Assembly: GCF_024721315.2 (NCBI RefSeq)
Contig: NZ_JANFAK020000035.1
Span: forward strand, 1 to 64,000
Reading direction: 5' to 3'
DNA: 64,000 bases
From: Streptomyces sp. Isolate_45
GTDB taxonomy: Bacteria > Actinomycetota > Actinomycetes > Streptomycetales > Streptomycetaceae
Shown: one piece after another, positions 18,370 through 25,739 of the stretch
Numbering within the stretch: the first letter of the stretch is position 1
Layout of the letters: every line of letters starts with the position of its first letter
Notes under the pieces: model-generated
What the model was told of the DNA's origin: nothing
The model's database searches: none
What the model saw: the letters and a program-made list of their open reading frames with translations, nothing else
Program-made: the position numbers and the translations under genes

Positions 18370-18696
18370 CTAGGCGCCAGGAGCCCGGTACCGGATCCCT
18401 TCGGCCGTGCGCAGCGCATCCAACGTCTCATCGACGGTCAGCAGGACCGTCGTCTCGAACGAGCTGAGCGCGCCGCCCCCGCTGATCGCCAGGGCGACCG
18501 CGGCCATGGACACGTTGTCCGGCGCCTCCCAAAGGTTGTATCCGTCGTGAGTTCCGAAGGCGTACCAAAATCCGTGGAGCTTCCCGCCGACGGACTCGAT
18601 GTACGACCGAGCGGCCTCCGAGCGGTCCTCGGGGTGACCGGTCAACCTCGCCCACGTCTCCGGCGTGTAGCTGAACCTCGATAGATAGAGCGGCAC
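18370..18696 (-). CDS. GYD-domain protein
   Basis: A 108-residue protein of the GYD family, a ferredoxin-like small domain of unknown function. The first strand is PLYLSRFSYTPETWARL. The family-naming motif appears in a diverged form as FGTHDGYNLWEAPDN, followed by the helix MAAVALAISGGGALSSFETTVLLTVDETLDAL. A GTG at 18696 preceded by GGGAG five bases away is the best start; an ATG sixteen codons upstream lacks a ribosome binding site. It stands alone between two hairpins. Confidence 0.85.
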   Translation of the reverse strand: MPLYLSRFSYTPETWARLTGHPEDRSEAARSYIESVGGKLHGFWYAFGTHDGYNLWEAPDNVSMAAVALAISGGGALSSFETTVLLTVDETLDALRTAEGIRYRAPGA

Positions 18697-18897
18697 GACG
18701 TCTCCCTTCCGTTCCATCAAGGAATGCCCCGACGGACCGAACACCCCCCGGCGGAGCCCTCATGTCCCCCGAACGGCCGGGCCCCCGAACCGAACCCCGC
18801 CACGGCCACCCCCGCACCCACCTCGACGGAACACCGGAGTTCGTGGATGCTTCGACGATGCATCCCGAAGGGACAACCACCGTCAAGAGGTAACGAA

Positions 18898-18932
18898 AAA
18901 GACCCCCCGCCATGATCGGCGGGGGGCCTTTT
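18898..18932. terminator. Terminator downstream of tRNA-Val
   Basis: A long GC stem (CCCCCCGCC against GGCGGGGGG) with A5 on one side and T5 on the other, so it works on both strands. On the minus strand it lies directly after the tRNA-Val gene and ends in a U tract. Confidence 0.85.
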
Positions 18933-18935
18933 TGC

Positions 18936-19010
18936 TGGTGGGCGCGGACGGTTTCGAACCGCCGACATCTGCTTTGTAAGAGCAGCGCTCTACCCCTGAG
19001 CTACGCACCC
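18936..19010 (-). tRNA. tRNA-Val (anticodon UAC)
   Basis: Read on the minus strand, the cloverleaf is complete. A 7-bp acceptor stem pairs GGGTGCG with CGCGCCC, with one G-U pair. The D arm is GCTC/GAGC. The anticodon stem CTGCT/AGCAG encloses the loop CTTACAA, giving anticodon UAC. The T arm contains GGTTCGAAACC. The discriminator base is A and CCA is encoded (18936-18938). The tRNA reads GUA and other valine codons. A bidirectional terminator lies immediately downstream. Confidence 0.93.
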
Positions 19011-19115
19011 GTGGATGAGTGGACAGCCTACATGGAGGGCGCACCCCCCACGCAAACCCGTTCCCGTGGGGGAGAATGGACCGGGGCATGGCGGACGGGG
19101 CACGGGAGAGGGATT

Positions 19116-20360
19116 GTGACGACGGCATCCCGGCGGTGGTTCGGCGGGCGGGACGAGAGTCGACGGGCGGACGCGCAGGCGGCGAAGGATGCCGCGGCGG
19201 CCGCGTTCTACGAGCTGGACACTGCGCAGCGGGATCTGCGGATCTCGATCGAGACCATCGCCGCGGCGGACGGGTCGCCGGCGGCGCGGCAGGCCACCGA
19301 GGGGTTCGCCGCGCTGGGGGTGCGCATCGACCAGGTGAGTCAGGTGTACATCGAGGCGGTGGACGCGCACGACCTGGACCGGGTCGATCTGGAGGGGTCC
19401 GTCGCCGCGCAGGCACGGGAGCAGCTGACGCGGGCGCGGGACGAGCTGGTGCGGGCCCAGGGGGAACTGGAGCGGTTCGCGCAGGGGCTGCAGCCCCTGC
19501 TGGACAAGGCGGAGACACAGTTGGCCCGGGTGGCGCCGGCCCGGGAGCGGGCCAGGGCGGCGTTGCTCGCGGCGAGTGACGCGCTGGACTCGGTCCGCGC
19601 CAAGGGCATGCGGGCCGATGACCTGGCGGCGCGGCTCGCGGCGCTGGGCCCCGAGCTGACGAAGCTGAACCAGGGGGCGGCGCAGCACGGGGTGCAGGAG
19701 ACCGTGCAGCGGGCCGACCGGATCCTGCGTGACGCGGAGGGCGTACGGGCCGAGGCGGAGCGGCTCCCGGAGCGCGCGGCGGAGATCGACCGGCGGCTGG
19801 TCAGCCTGCGGACCCGGGCCCAGGCATTGCGCAACCGGGCGGACCGGGTGGATCCGGTGCTCAGCGAGCTGAGGCGGCGGTTCAGCGCCGCGTGCTGGCA
19901 GGACCTCCAGCAGGTCCCTGACGAGGCGGTACGGGACGTCGCGCGGGCCGAGGACCGGCTGGCGGAGGCCGCCCGGGCGCGGGACGAGCAGCGGTGGGCG
20001 GACGTGGGGGCGGCCATCGAGGCGGTACGGGGTTCCCTGGACGCCACGGACGAAGCGGTGTCGGCGGCGCAGGACCGCCTGGACCGGCTGGAGGCGGTGG
20101 CGCGGGACCCACGGGCGGAGGTGCAGCGGACGCGGTTCGCGATCCGGGACGCGCAGCGCCTGGCGATGGCGGGCCGCAGCGTGCCCGATCCCCGGCACGC
20201 ACGGCCGCTGGACGAGTCGGTGGCTCGGGTCGAGCGGGCCCTCGCCGGTCTGGAGGGGCGACACCCGGATTACTGGGCGTTCCTCCAGGAGATGGAGGAC
20301 GTACGGACTGCGGTGAACCGGGTCGTGAACGACATCCGGGCGGAACGCGGCCACGCCTGA
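19116..20360 (+). CDS. Long coiled-coil protein of unknown function
   Basis: A 414-residue protein, almost entirely alpha-helical with heptad-like Ala/Leu/Arg/Glu patterning. Examples are EQLTRARDELVRAQGELERFAQGLQPLLDKAETQLARV, EIDRRLVSLRTRAQALRNRADRVDPVLSELRRRF, and RDEQRWADVGAAIEAVRGSLDATDEAVSAAQDRLDRLEAV. There is no signal peptide, membrane helix or enzyme motif. Three or four coiled-coil blocks are separated by short breaks, so a scaffold or cytoskeleton-like role is conceivable but unproven. The GTG at 19116 (VTTASRRWFGGRDE) follows GGAGAGGG; the frame upstream overlaps the tRNA and is not credible. Confidence 0.8.
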   Translation: MTTASRRWFGGRDESRRADAQAAKDAAAAAFYELDTAQRDLRISIETIAAADGSPAARQATEGFAALGVRIDQVSQVYIEAVDAHDLDRVDLEGSVAAQAREQLTRARDELVRAQGELERFAQGLQPLLDKAETQLARVAPARERARAALLAASDALDSVRAKGMRADDLAARLAALGPELTKLNQGAAQHGVQETVQRADRILRDAEGVRAEAERLPERAAEIDRRLVSLRTRAQALRNRADRVDPVLSELRRRFSAACWQDLQQVPDEAVRDVARAEDRLAEAARARDEQRWADVGAAIEAVRGSLDATDEAVSAAQDRLDRLEAVARDPRAEVQRTRFAIRDAQRLAMAGRSVPDPRHARPLDESVARVERALAGLEGRHPDYWAFLQEMEDVRTAVNRVVNDIRAERGHA

Positions 20361-20480
20361 CCCGGCCGCGCGCGGCGATGCCCGGCCGCCGACCGCGACG
20401 TGCCACGCCCGAAGCGGACCCGGAACGTCCGAGCCCGACAGCCCCGCGCCGGGCAGGCCCGCCCCCGACAAGCCCACGCC

Positions 20481-20540
20481 GGGCACGACCGAGCGCGGCA
20501 TGATCGAGCACGGCACGACCGAGCGCGGCACGACCGAGCA
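20481..20540. repeat. 15-base tandem repeat, four units
   Basis: Four consecutive 15-base units of the form CGGCACGACCGAGCG occur at 20481-20495, 20496-20510, 20511-20525 and 20526-20540, with one to three differences between units. They sit in the ~300-base gap between the coiled-coil and DUF4383 genes, where I see nothing else. Confidence 0.8.
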
Positions 20541-20659
20541 CGGCAGCCCCCGCCCCCGACGCACCCCGGCCCACCCCCGCCCCTCCCCCTCCCGGTTGTC
20601 CCCCACCCCCGGTCGGCGGATGCTGGAGGGACGTACGGCCCGAGGCAGAGGAGGCCGTG

Positions 20660-21211
20660 ATGGTTTCGCACGCGGCGCCGCGCATCCCCCGGCCGGTGGG
20701 GGCCCGGCTGAACGAGCACCTCCCCGTCGACCACAAGCTGAGCAAGGTGTACCGGGTGGGGGCGGGGCTGACCGGTCTGCTCCTGGTGGTGTTCGGGGTC
20801 CTGGGGCTGATCGACCGGGTCGGGTTCTTCGACACCGGCGGGGACACGGTCGCGGGCCTCAATACGAACGGCGCGCTCAGCGTGCTGTCGATCCTGGTCG
20901 GTCTGCTGCTGTTCGCCGGGATGGTGGTGGGCGGGAACTTCGCGTCGACCCTGAACATCGTGCTGGGCCTGCTGTTCATCGCGAGCGGGTTCGTGAACCT
21001 CGCGTTGCTGGACACCGGGCTGAACTTCCTGGCCTTCAAGATCCAGAACGTGCTGTTCAGTTTCGTTGTCGGCGTGATGCTGATGTGGTTCGGGATGTAC
21101 GGGCGGGTGGGCAGCGCCCTGCCGCACGACAATCCGTACTGGCGCGCCCGCCACCCCGAACAGGCGGCGCGGGAGGCGCGGGCGGCGGGCCGGGGGAATC
21201 CGGGCCGGTAG
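20660..21211 (+). CDS. DUF4383 membrane protein
   Basis: A 183-residue membrane protein of the DUF4383 family, with four hydrophobic helices at roughly residues 33-52, 73-93, 98-118 and 129-147. Conserved features include the N-terminal PVDHKLSKVYRVGAGLTGLLLVVFGVLGLIDRVGFF, the LNTNGALSVLSILVGLLLF segment and ASTLNIVLGLLFIASGFVNL. Function is unknown. AGAGGAGG ends five bases before the ATG at 20660; a GTG directly before it would be too close. The C terminus is cytoplasmic and Ala/Arg-rich. Confidence 0.88.
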   Translation: MVSHAAPRIPRPVGARLNEHLPVDHKLSKVYRVGAGLTGLLLVVFGVLGLIDRVGFFDTGGDTVAGLNTNGALSVLSILVGLLLFAGMVVGGNFASTLNIVLGLLFIASGFVNLALLDTGLNFLAFKIQNVLFSFVVGVMLMWFGMYGRVGSALPHDNPYWRARHPEQAAREARAAGRGNPGR

Positions 21212-21297
21212 CCCCGGCGGCCTGCCCGGCGCCGCCGACGGTGTGTCCAGGGGCTCGGGGATACCGGGATGCCGTCCGGCCGCATAGCCTGGTCCGC

Positions 21298-21522
21298 ATG
21301 CCCCGTTACGAGTACCGCTGCCGGACCTGCGACGACACCTTCGAGGTCAGCCGTCCCATGGCCGAGTCCTCCGCTCCCGCCGACTGCCCCGCCGGTCACG
21401 CCGACACCGTCAAGCTGCTCTCCGCCGTCGCAGTCGGCGGGAGCAGCGGCGGCTCCGCCGCTCCCGCGCCCGCGATGGGCGGCGGCGGGGGCGGCTGCTG
21501 CGGCGGCGGCGCCTGCGGCTGA
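21298..21522 (+). CDS. FmdB-family zinc ribbon protein
   Basis: A 74-residue protein of the FmdB/CxxC_CxxC_SSSS family. It begins MPRYEYRCRTCDDTFEVSRPMAES, whose YRCRTC and later DCPAGHADTVKLLS supply the cysteine and histidine ligands of a small zinc ribbon. The C-terminal half is a Gly-rich tail with a cysteine cluster (GGGGGGCCGGGACG), common among Streptomyces members. FmdB proteins are proposed regulators, named for an amidase operon, but the role here is unknown. It follows DUF4383 by 86 bases and may be cotranscribed. Confidence 0.88.
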   Translation: MPRYEYRCRTCDDTFEVSRPMAESSAPADCPAGHADTVKLLSAVAVGGSSGGSAAPAPAMGGGGGGCCGGGACG

Positions 21523-21580
21523 TCCCACCCCGGCTGCCTGCCCTGGCCGCCGACCCCTGCCCGGATCCGGTCGGACCCGG

Positions 21581-21640
21581 GCAGGCCAGGGGAGGCCAGG
21601 GGAGGCCAGGGGAGGCCAGGGGAGGCCAGGCCAGGCCAGG
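21581..21640. repeat. 10-base tandem repeat (GGAGGCCAGG)
   Basis: Four perfect GGAGGCCAGG units (21591-21630) are flanked by a degenerate copy on each side. It lies in the 142-base gap between the convergent FmdB and O-methyltransferase genes. No hairpin terminator is evident there otherwise. Confidence 0.85.
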
Positions 21641-21664
21641 GCAGGAGCACGGCTAGGGCTACGG

Positions 21665-22324
21665 CTACCGCTTGCGCGACAGCGTGAGCCCGTCCGAGAT
21701 CGCCAGCAGGACGGATTCCATCCTGGTGTCGGCCGCGACGTGCTCGTTGAAGGCGTGCACGCTCGCGCCCCGGCTCCCGGGGGACTCGTCGAGGACGGTC
21801 CCGTGGAAGAGGGTGTTGTCCGTGACGATCAGGCCGCCCGGGCGGAGCCGCGGTACGAGTTCCTCCCAGTAGAGGATCTGGCTCTGCTTGTCCGCGTCCA
21901 CGTACGCCAGGTCGATGTGCTCGTGCTCCGGCATCGCGCGGAGCGTGTCGAGCGCGGGGGCGATGCGCAGGTCGATGCGGTCGGCGACGCCCGCCGCCTC
22001 CCAGGCCTCCCGGCCGTACGCCGTCCATTCCTCCGACACGTCGCAGGCGATGAGGCGGCCGTCGGCCGGGAGCGCCTGGGCCATGGACAGGGCGGAGAAG
22101 CCGGTGAAGGTGCCCACCTCCACGACGTGCCGGGCGCCCGTCAGCCGGACGAGGAAGGCCAGCAGCGGCCCCTGTTCCTCCGCGGACTGCATGCCCGCCG
22201 ACTGCGGGAACTTCTCGTAGGTCGTGGCGACCAGCCCCCGCTGGACGGCGTCCAGCGGGGGGTTGTGCGCCAGGACGTACTGGTAGAGCTCGTCAGTGAT
22301 CTTGGTGCTGTTGCCCTTGGTCAT
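21665..22324 (-). CDS. Class I SAM-dependent O-methyltransferase (family 3)
   Basis: A 219-residue methyltransferase of the CCoAOMT/family 3 type. The SAM-binding motif I is HVVEVGTFTGFSALSMAQALP. The acidic strands ACDVSEEWTAYGREAWEAAG and IDLAYVDADKQSQILYWEEL follow, and the metal-site region is IVTDNTLFHGTVLDE. It should transfer methyl groups to a hydroxylated small molecule with help from a divalent cation. Its ATG overlaps the stop codon of the HAD gene (ATGA, 22321-22324), so it is the last gene of a translationally coupled four-gene operon with Ter-type biosynthetic enzymes. This suggests it modifies their product, which is an inference. Confidence 0.9.
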   Translation of the reverse strand: MTKGNSTKITDELYQYVLAHNPPLDAVQRGLVATTYEKFPQSAGMQSAEEQGPLLAFLVRLTGARHVVEVGTFTGFSALSMAQALPADGRLIACDVSEEWTAYGREAWEAAGVADRIDLRIAPALDTLRAMPEHEHIDLAYVDADKQSQILYWEELVPRLRPGGLIVTDNTLFHGTVLDESPGSRGASVHAFNEHVAADTRMESVLLAISDGLTLSRKR

Positions 22325-23142
22325 GCGGTCAGTGTCGCAACCGTCCCGCCGAACGCGCGGATGATTTCCTCACCCGCCAGCACACCGGCCGTCGTCAGCG
22401 CGGTCACCGACGGCGCCGTCCACCCCGCGTCGGCCAGCTCACCGTGTCCCGGCCGCCAGCCGCGGTCCGCCGCGAGCAGCAGGTCGGCGTCCAGGAGGGA
22501 ATCGCCCGCGGCGAGGGTCGTGGTCGCCCCCGTGCGGCGGGCGACCTCGGCCATCGCCGCGCTCTTGGTGAGGGGACGCGGGACGGCGTAGATCTTGCGG
22601 CCCTGGAGGGAGACCCCCCAGCCGCGCGCCTCGGCCCACTCGGCGAGGGACTTCAGCCATTCCTCGGGGACCAGGGCCCGCTCGACGACCAGGTAGGCGA
22701 ACAGGTCCTCGGCGATCCGCGCCTTGCGCAGCCACGCCGGGTCCGACACCGCGAGGAGGTGCTGGTGGACCTCCTCCAGCGGGGCGCACTCCTGCGCGAG
22801 GCGTCCGGCCACGGCCCGCCGCCAGTCCCGGTCGGGGACGCCGTCCACGAGCAGCTGGCCGCCGTTGGCGCAGATCGCGTACGGGGCCGGGCGGCCGGGG
22901 AAACGGATGCGCTGGTACTGCTTGCGGGTCCGGGTCGTCGTGGGGACGAAGACCGCCGCGGGGTTCTCGGTCAGCTCCGCCAGCAGGGCGGCCGCCGTTT
23001 CCGTCATGAACGACAGCGGCTTGCTCTCGTGCACCTCGACGCACAGCAGCCGCGGGGCCACCGGGTCGGGCATGGTCAGGCCGAGGGCGGCCGACGAGTA
23101 GATGAGCGTACGGTCGAGGTCACTGGCTACGAGGACAGTCAC
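22321..23142 (-). CDS. HAD-family phosphatase of the Ter biosynthetic operon
   Basis: A 273-residue HAD hydrolase. Motif I is ASDLDRTLIYSS (Asp8, Asp10), and the C-terminal half carries LTKSAAMAEVARRTGATTTLAAGDSLLDADLLLAADRG, matching the lysine and GDSxxD motifs of Cof-type phosphatases. Such HADs recur in Ter-associated operons beside phosphoribosyltransferases and are thought to act on a phosphorylated nucleoside-like intermediate. The GTG at 23142 overlaps the stop codon of the upstream fusion gene (GTGA), and its own stop overlaps the methyltransferase ATG. Coupled translation is therefore likely. Confidence 0.88.
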   Translation of the reverse strand: MTVLVASDLDRTLIYSSAALGLTMPDPVAPRLLCVEVHESKPLSFMTETAAALLAELTENPAAVFVPTTTRTRKQYQRIRFPGRPAPYAICANGGQLLVDGVPDRDWRRAVAGRLAQECAPLEEVHQHLLAVSDPAWLRKARIAEDLFAYLVVERALVPEEWLKSLAEWAEARGWGVSLQGRKIYAVPRPLTKSAAMAEVARRTGATTTLAAGDSLLDADLLLAADRGWRPGHGELADAGWTAPSVTALTTAGVLAGEEIIRAFGGTVATLTA

Positions 23143-25739
23143 TTGGCGGACACGGCCTTTCCGTCGGCGCCCGTGGCGCCGCGCGTGAATCGGGGGTGGA
23201 TGAGTCCTACGCACGTGTAGGGCAGTCCGTCGACCTCCTCGACCGGAACCCCGCGCTGCTCGGCGAGCAGACGTACGTGGTCCAGGTCGGCGCCGGCTCC
23301 GCGCTGGGCGAGGATCTTCCACGGGACGCGGCGCAGCAGCACCCGCGTGGTCTCGCCGACGCCGGGCTTGACCAGGTTCACGTCGTGGATGCCGTACTCC
23401 TCGCTGATCCGCTCGACTGCCGCCCAGCCCACCCAGGTGGGGGTGCGGTCGGCCGCGAGCAGTTCCTTGACCTCGTCGTCGACGGCGTCGGCGACGGCGT
23501 CGAAGCGGGCCGCGACGGCGTCGACGAAGCCGACGGAGACATCGGCTCCGGCGAGTTCGCGGTAGAACTTCGCGCCGTGGAAGTCGGCGGGTCCGACCAG
23601 GTCGGACCTCAGCACCGTACGCGAGACCAGTCCGGAGACGGTGGAGTTCAGGCAGGCCGAGGGGATCAGGAAGTCCTCGCGGGTGCCGTACGTGCGCACG
23701 CAGGAGCCGGGGTCCGCGAGGACGACGATCTCCGGGTCGAAGCCCGGGAACGCGGCGAGGGCGTCCTTCAGTTCCCGGGTGATGGCGCCCTTGCCGGTCC
23801 AGCCGTCCACGAAGACGACGTCGGCGGGGTCGTGGTGCGCTGCCAGCCAGCGCAGGGCGTTGGTGTCGATGCCGCGGCCGCGCACGATGGAGACGGCGTA
23901 GTGCGGCAGGTCCAGGCCGTGCCGGACCTGGGCCCAGCGGCGCATCAGCACGCCGACGGGGGTGCCGGCGCGGGCCAGGGAGACCAGCACCGGGGAGGGC
24001 GAGCGTTCGGCGAGCACGGTCTCGGTGACGGTCCCGACCGCTCGGGCTATCCGGGTCGCGGAGGCGGCCAGGGCGCTGCGGTAGAGCTCCTGGTAGCCCT
24101 CGGAGGGCTGGTACTCGACCGGCAGGGACTCGGCGTAGTGCGCGCCGCCCGCCTGGATGGCCTCCTCGCGCTCCTCGGTGGGGGCCTCCAGCTCCACCCC
24201 CGAGAGGTCCTGCAGCAGCCAGCCGACGTCCTGCGCCGCGTACGAGGAGAAGGCCGGGCCGCGCAGCGGCTCGGGGAGGATCGGCTCGGACATGGTCGGC
24301 TCCCGCCGGTCGGATGCGTGGGACGACGGTGCGTGGGACGACTGTGCAGGGGACGACGGCGCGTGGGACGGCACCGCGCGGGTCGGCGGTACGTACGACG
24401 GTACGACGGCCAGCAGGACCCGGCCCGTGTGCGGGGCGAGGGCGGCGAGCAGGCCGGTGCGCAGCTCGGGGGTGTCACCGGCCGAGTCGACGACGGCGAC
24501 GACGGTGTCGAAGCCGGTCCCGTCCGTGCGGGCGACGTTGTAGGCGTACCGGTCGCCGGGACCGTCCGCCGGGGCGTCGTGGGCGGGGAAGACGAGCCGG
24601 GTGCGGATGGCGTAGCCGGGGTCGTCGACGGCCAGCACGGGCGAGCGGGTCGTGGTGGAGAACCGCACCTCGGCCGCCGCGCCGGACTGCTCCAGGGCCA
24701 GCGCGAGCCGCAGCGGCGCGTACATCAGCTCCTCGTTGCCGAGTACGAGGACCCGCCCGGGCTCCGCGCCCAGCGCGTCGGCGAGCCGGCGGGCGACCCC
24801 GGGCAGGGCCGCCTCCAGGGCGGCGCGGTGCGCGGGGGTGAAGCCGTGCCGCCCGCCGTCGGGGACGCCGTCGGGCCAGTCGAGCGCGACCCGCCCGACG
24901 GGAGCGGCGGCGGGAACGGGACCACCCGAAGCACCGGCACCACCGGCACCACCCGAGGCGGCCTCCCCGGCGCTCTCGTACCGCTCGACCAGGGCCTGCC
25001 CCTTGGCCAGGACCCCCTCGGGGAGGGAGACCGTCCCGGCCGCCAGGGAGATCAGGTCGACGCGGGCGCCGAGCTCTGCGGCGAAATCGGTCAGCCGGTC
25101 GCGGTCCGCGGCCGAGCGCATGTCCACGAGGGCCACGACCACGTAGTGCCGGCGGGGGTGGCGGGCGTGCAGGTCCCGGATGGTGTTCAGGACCGTGTTG
25201 CCGGTGGAGAACTCGTCGTCGACGAGGACGAGGGGCCCGCTGCCGGCGAGCAGTCGCGGGTCCTCGGGGAGGAGCAGGTGCGAGGTGGCGTGCGAGTGCG
25301 CCTCCTCGAAGCCGCCGGCGGGCGCGACGCCCGGTACGGGGCGTCGGGTGGAGTGCAGGTAGGGGGCGGTGCCCAGGCCGTCGGCGACGCAGTGCCCGAG
25401 GCCGGTCGCGGTCTCGGCGTAACCGAGGACCACCGCGGAGGCGGCCGCTTCGGCGCCGAGCAGCTCCCGTACCCGCTCGCCGAGGCCGTACCCGGCGGCG
25501 TGGACGACCGACGGGGACTGCGGGACGTGCTTGCCGAGCACCTGCGACACCAGCAGGTGGGCGCGCTTGGGGTTGCGTCGCAGGGCGAGCCCGAGCAGTT
25601 CGTCCAGCGGTGGCTGCGCCGGGTCGCCGCCCGCTTCCAGGGCTACGCCCAGCCGGTCCGCGACCCAGGTTCCCGACCACACCTCGTCGATCGTCTTGCC
25701 CTTCTCCGTAGGAAACTCCGTCGTCACCGGCCGGCTCAC
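23139..25739 (-). CDS. Phosphoribosyltransferase-TRSP protein fused in frame to StiP/PELOTA protein
   Basis: An uninterrupted 866-codon frame joins two proteins that family knowledge describes as adjacent separate genes. Residues ~1-270 are a phosphoribosyltransferase with the PRPP loop LVLVDDEFSTGNTVLNTIRD. Residues ~300-440 form the TRSP domain, with RFSTTTRSPVLAVDD. A Ser/Pro/His-rich linker (~450-480, SHAPS repeats) follows. Residues ~483-866 match the StiP-type family (VSLARAGTPVGVLMRRWAQV, VFVDGWTGKGAITREL, DPGSCVRTYGTREDFLIPSACLNSTVSGLVSRTV) and end in a PELOTA-like RNA-binding domain (WKILAQRGAGADLDHVRLLAE). The GTG at 25739 overlaps the lyase stop codon. A good ribosome binding site and ATG at 24293 remain inside, so a separate 384-residue product is also possible. 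Confidence 0.85.
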   Translation of the reverse strand: MSRPVTTEFPTEKGKTIDEVWSGTWVADRLGVALEAGGDPAQPPLDELLGLALRRNPKRAHLLVSQVLGKHVPQSPSVVHAAGYGLGERVRELLGAEAAASAVVLGYAETATGLGHCVADGLGTAPYLHSTRRPVPGVAPAGGFEEAHSHATSHLLLPEDPRLLAGSGPLVLVDDEFSTGNTVLNTIRDLHARHPRRHYVVVALVDMRSAADRDRLTDFAAELGARVDLISLAAGTVSLPEGVLAKGQALVERYESAGEAASGGAGGAGASGGPVPAAAPVGRVALDWPDGVPDGGRHGFTPAHRAALEAALPGVARRLADALGAEPGRVLVLGNEELMYAPLRLALALEQSGAAAEVRFSTTTRSPVLAVDDPGYAIRTRLVFPAHDAPADGPGDRYAYNVARTDGTGFDTVVAVVDSAGDTPELRTGLLAALAPHTGRVLLAVVPSYVPPTRAVPSHAPSSPAQSSHAPSSHASDRREPTMSEPILPEPLRGPAFSSYAAQDVGWLLQDLSGVELEAPTEEREEAIQAGGAHYAESLPVEYQPSEGYQELYRSALAASATRIARAVGTVTETVLAERSPSPVLVSLARAGTPVGVLMRRWAQVRHGLDLPHYAVSIVRGRGIDTNALRWLAAHHDPADVVFVDGWTGKGAITRELKDALAAFPGFDPEIVVLADPGSCVRTYGTREDFLIPSACLNSTVSGLVSRTVLRSDLVGPADFHGAKFYRELAGADVSVGFVDAVAARFDAVADAVDDEVKELLAADRTPTWVGWAAVERISEEYGIHDVNLVKPGVGETTRVLLRRVPWKILAQRGAGADLDHVRLLAEQRGVPVEEVDGLPYTCVGLIHPRFTRGATGADGKAVSAK
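24293..24308 (-). promoter_or_regulatory. Internal ribosome binding site and ATG within the fusion
   Basis: On the minus strand GGGAG (24300-24304) lies six bases before an in-frame ATG at 24293, which begins MSEPILPEP, the usual N terminus of stand-alone StiP-type proteins. It may allow independent production of the second half, or be a relic of separate genes. Confidence 0.6.
24316..24375. repeat. 15-base tandem repeat encoding the fusion linker
   Basis: Four 15-base units resembling GCGTGGGACGACGGT occur at 24316-24330, 24331-24345, 24346-24360 and 24361-24375. On the minus strand they encode five-residue SHAPS-like repeats, so copy changes keep the reading frame. The repeat lies exactly between the two ancestral proteins. 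Confidence 0.85.

Noticed and set aside
19019..19115. Upstream extension of the coiled-coil gene
   Set aside because: The frame runs back through the tRNA gene; a GTG with a proper ribosome binding site lies at 19116.
20481..20540. CRISPR array
   Set aside because: Units are contiguous 15-mers with no spacers, and no cas genes are present. The same holds for the other tandem repeats.
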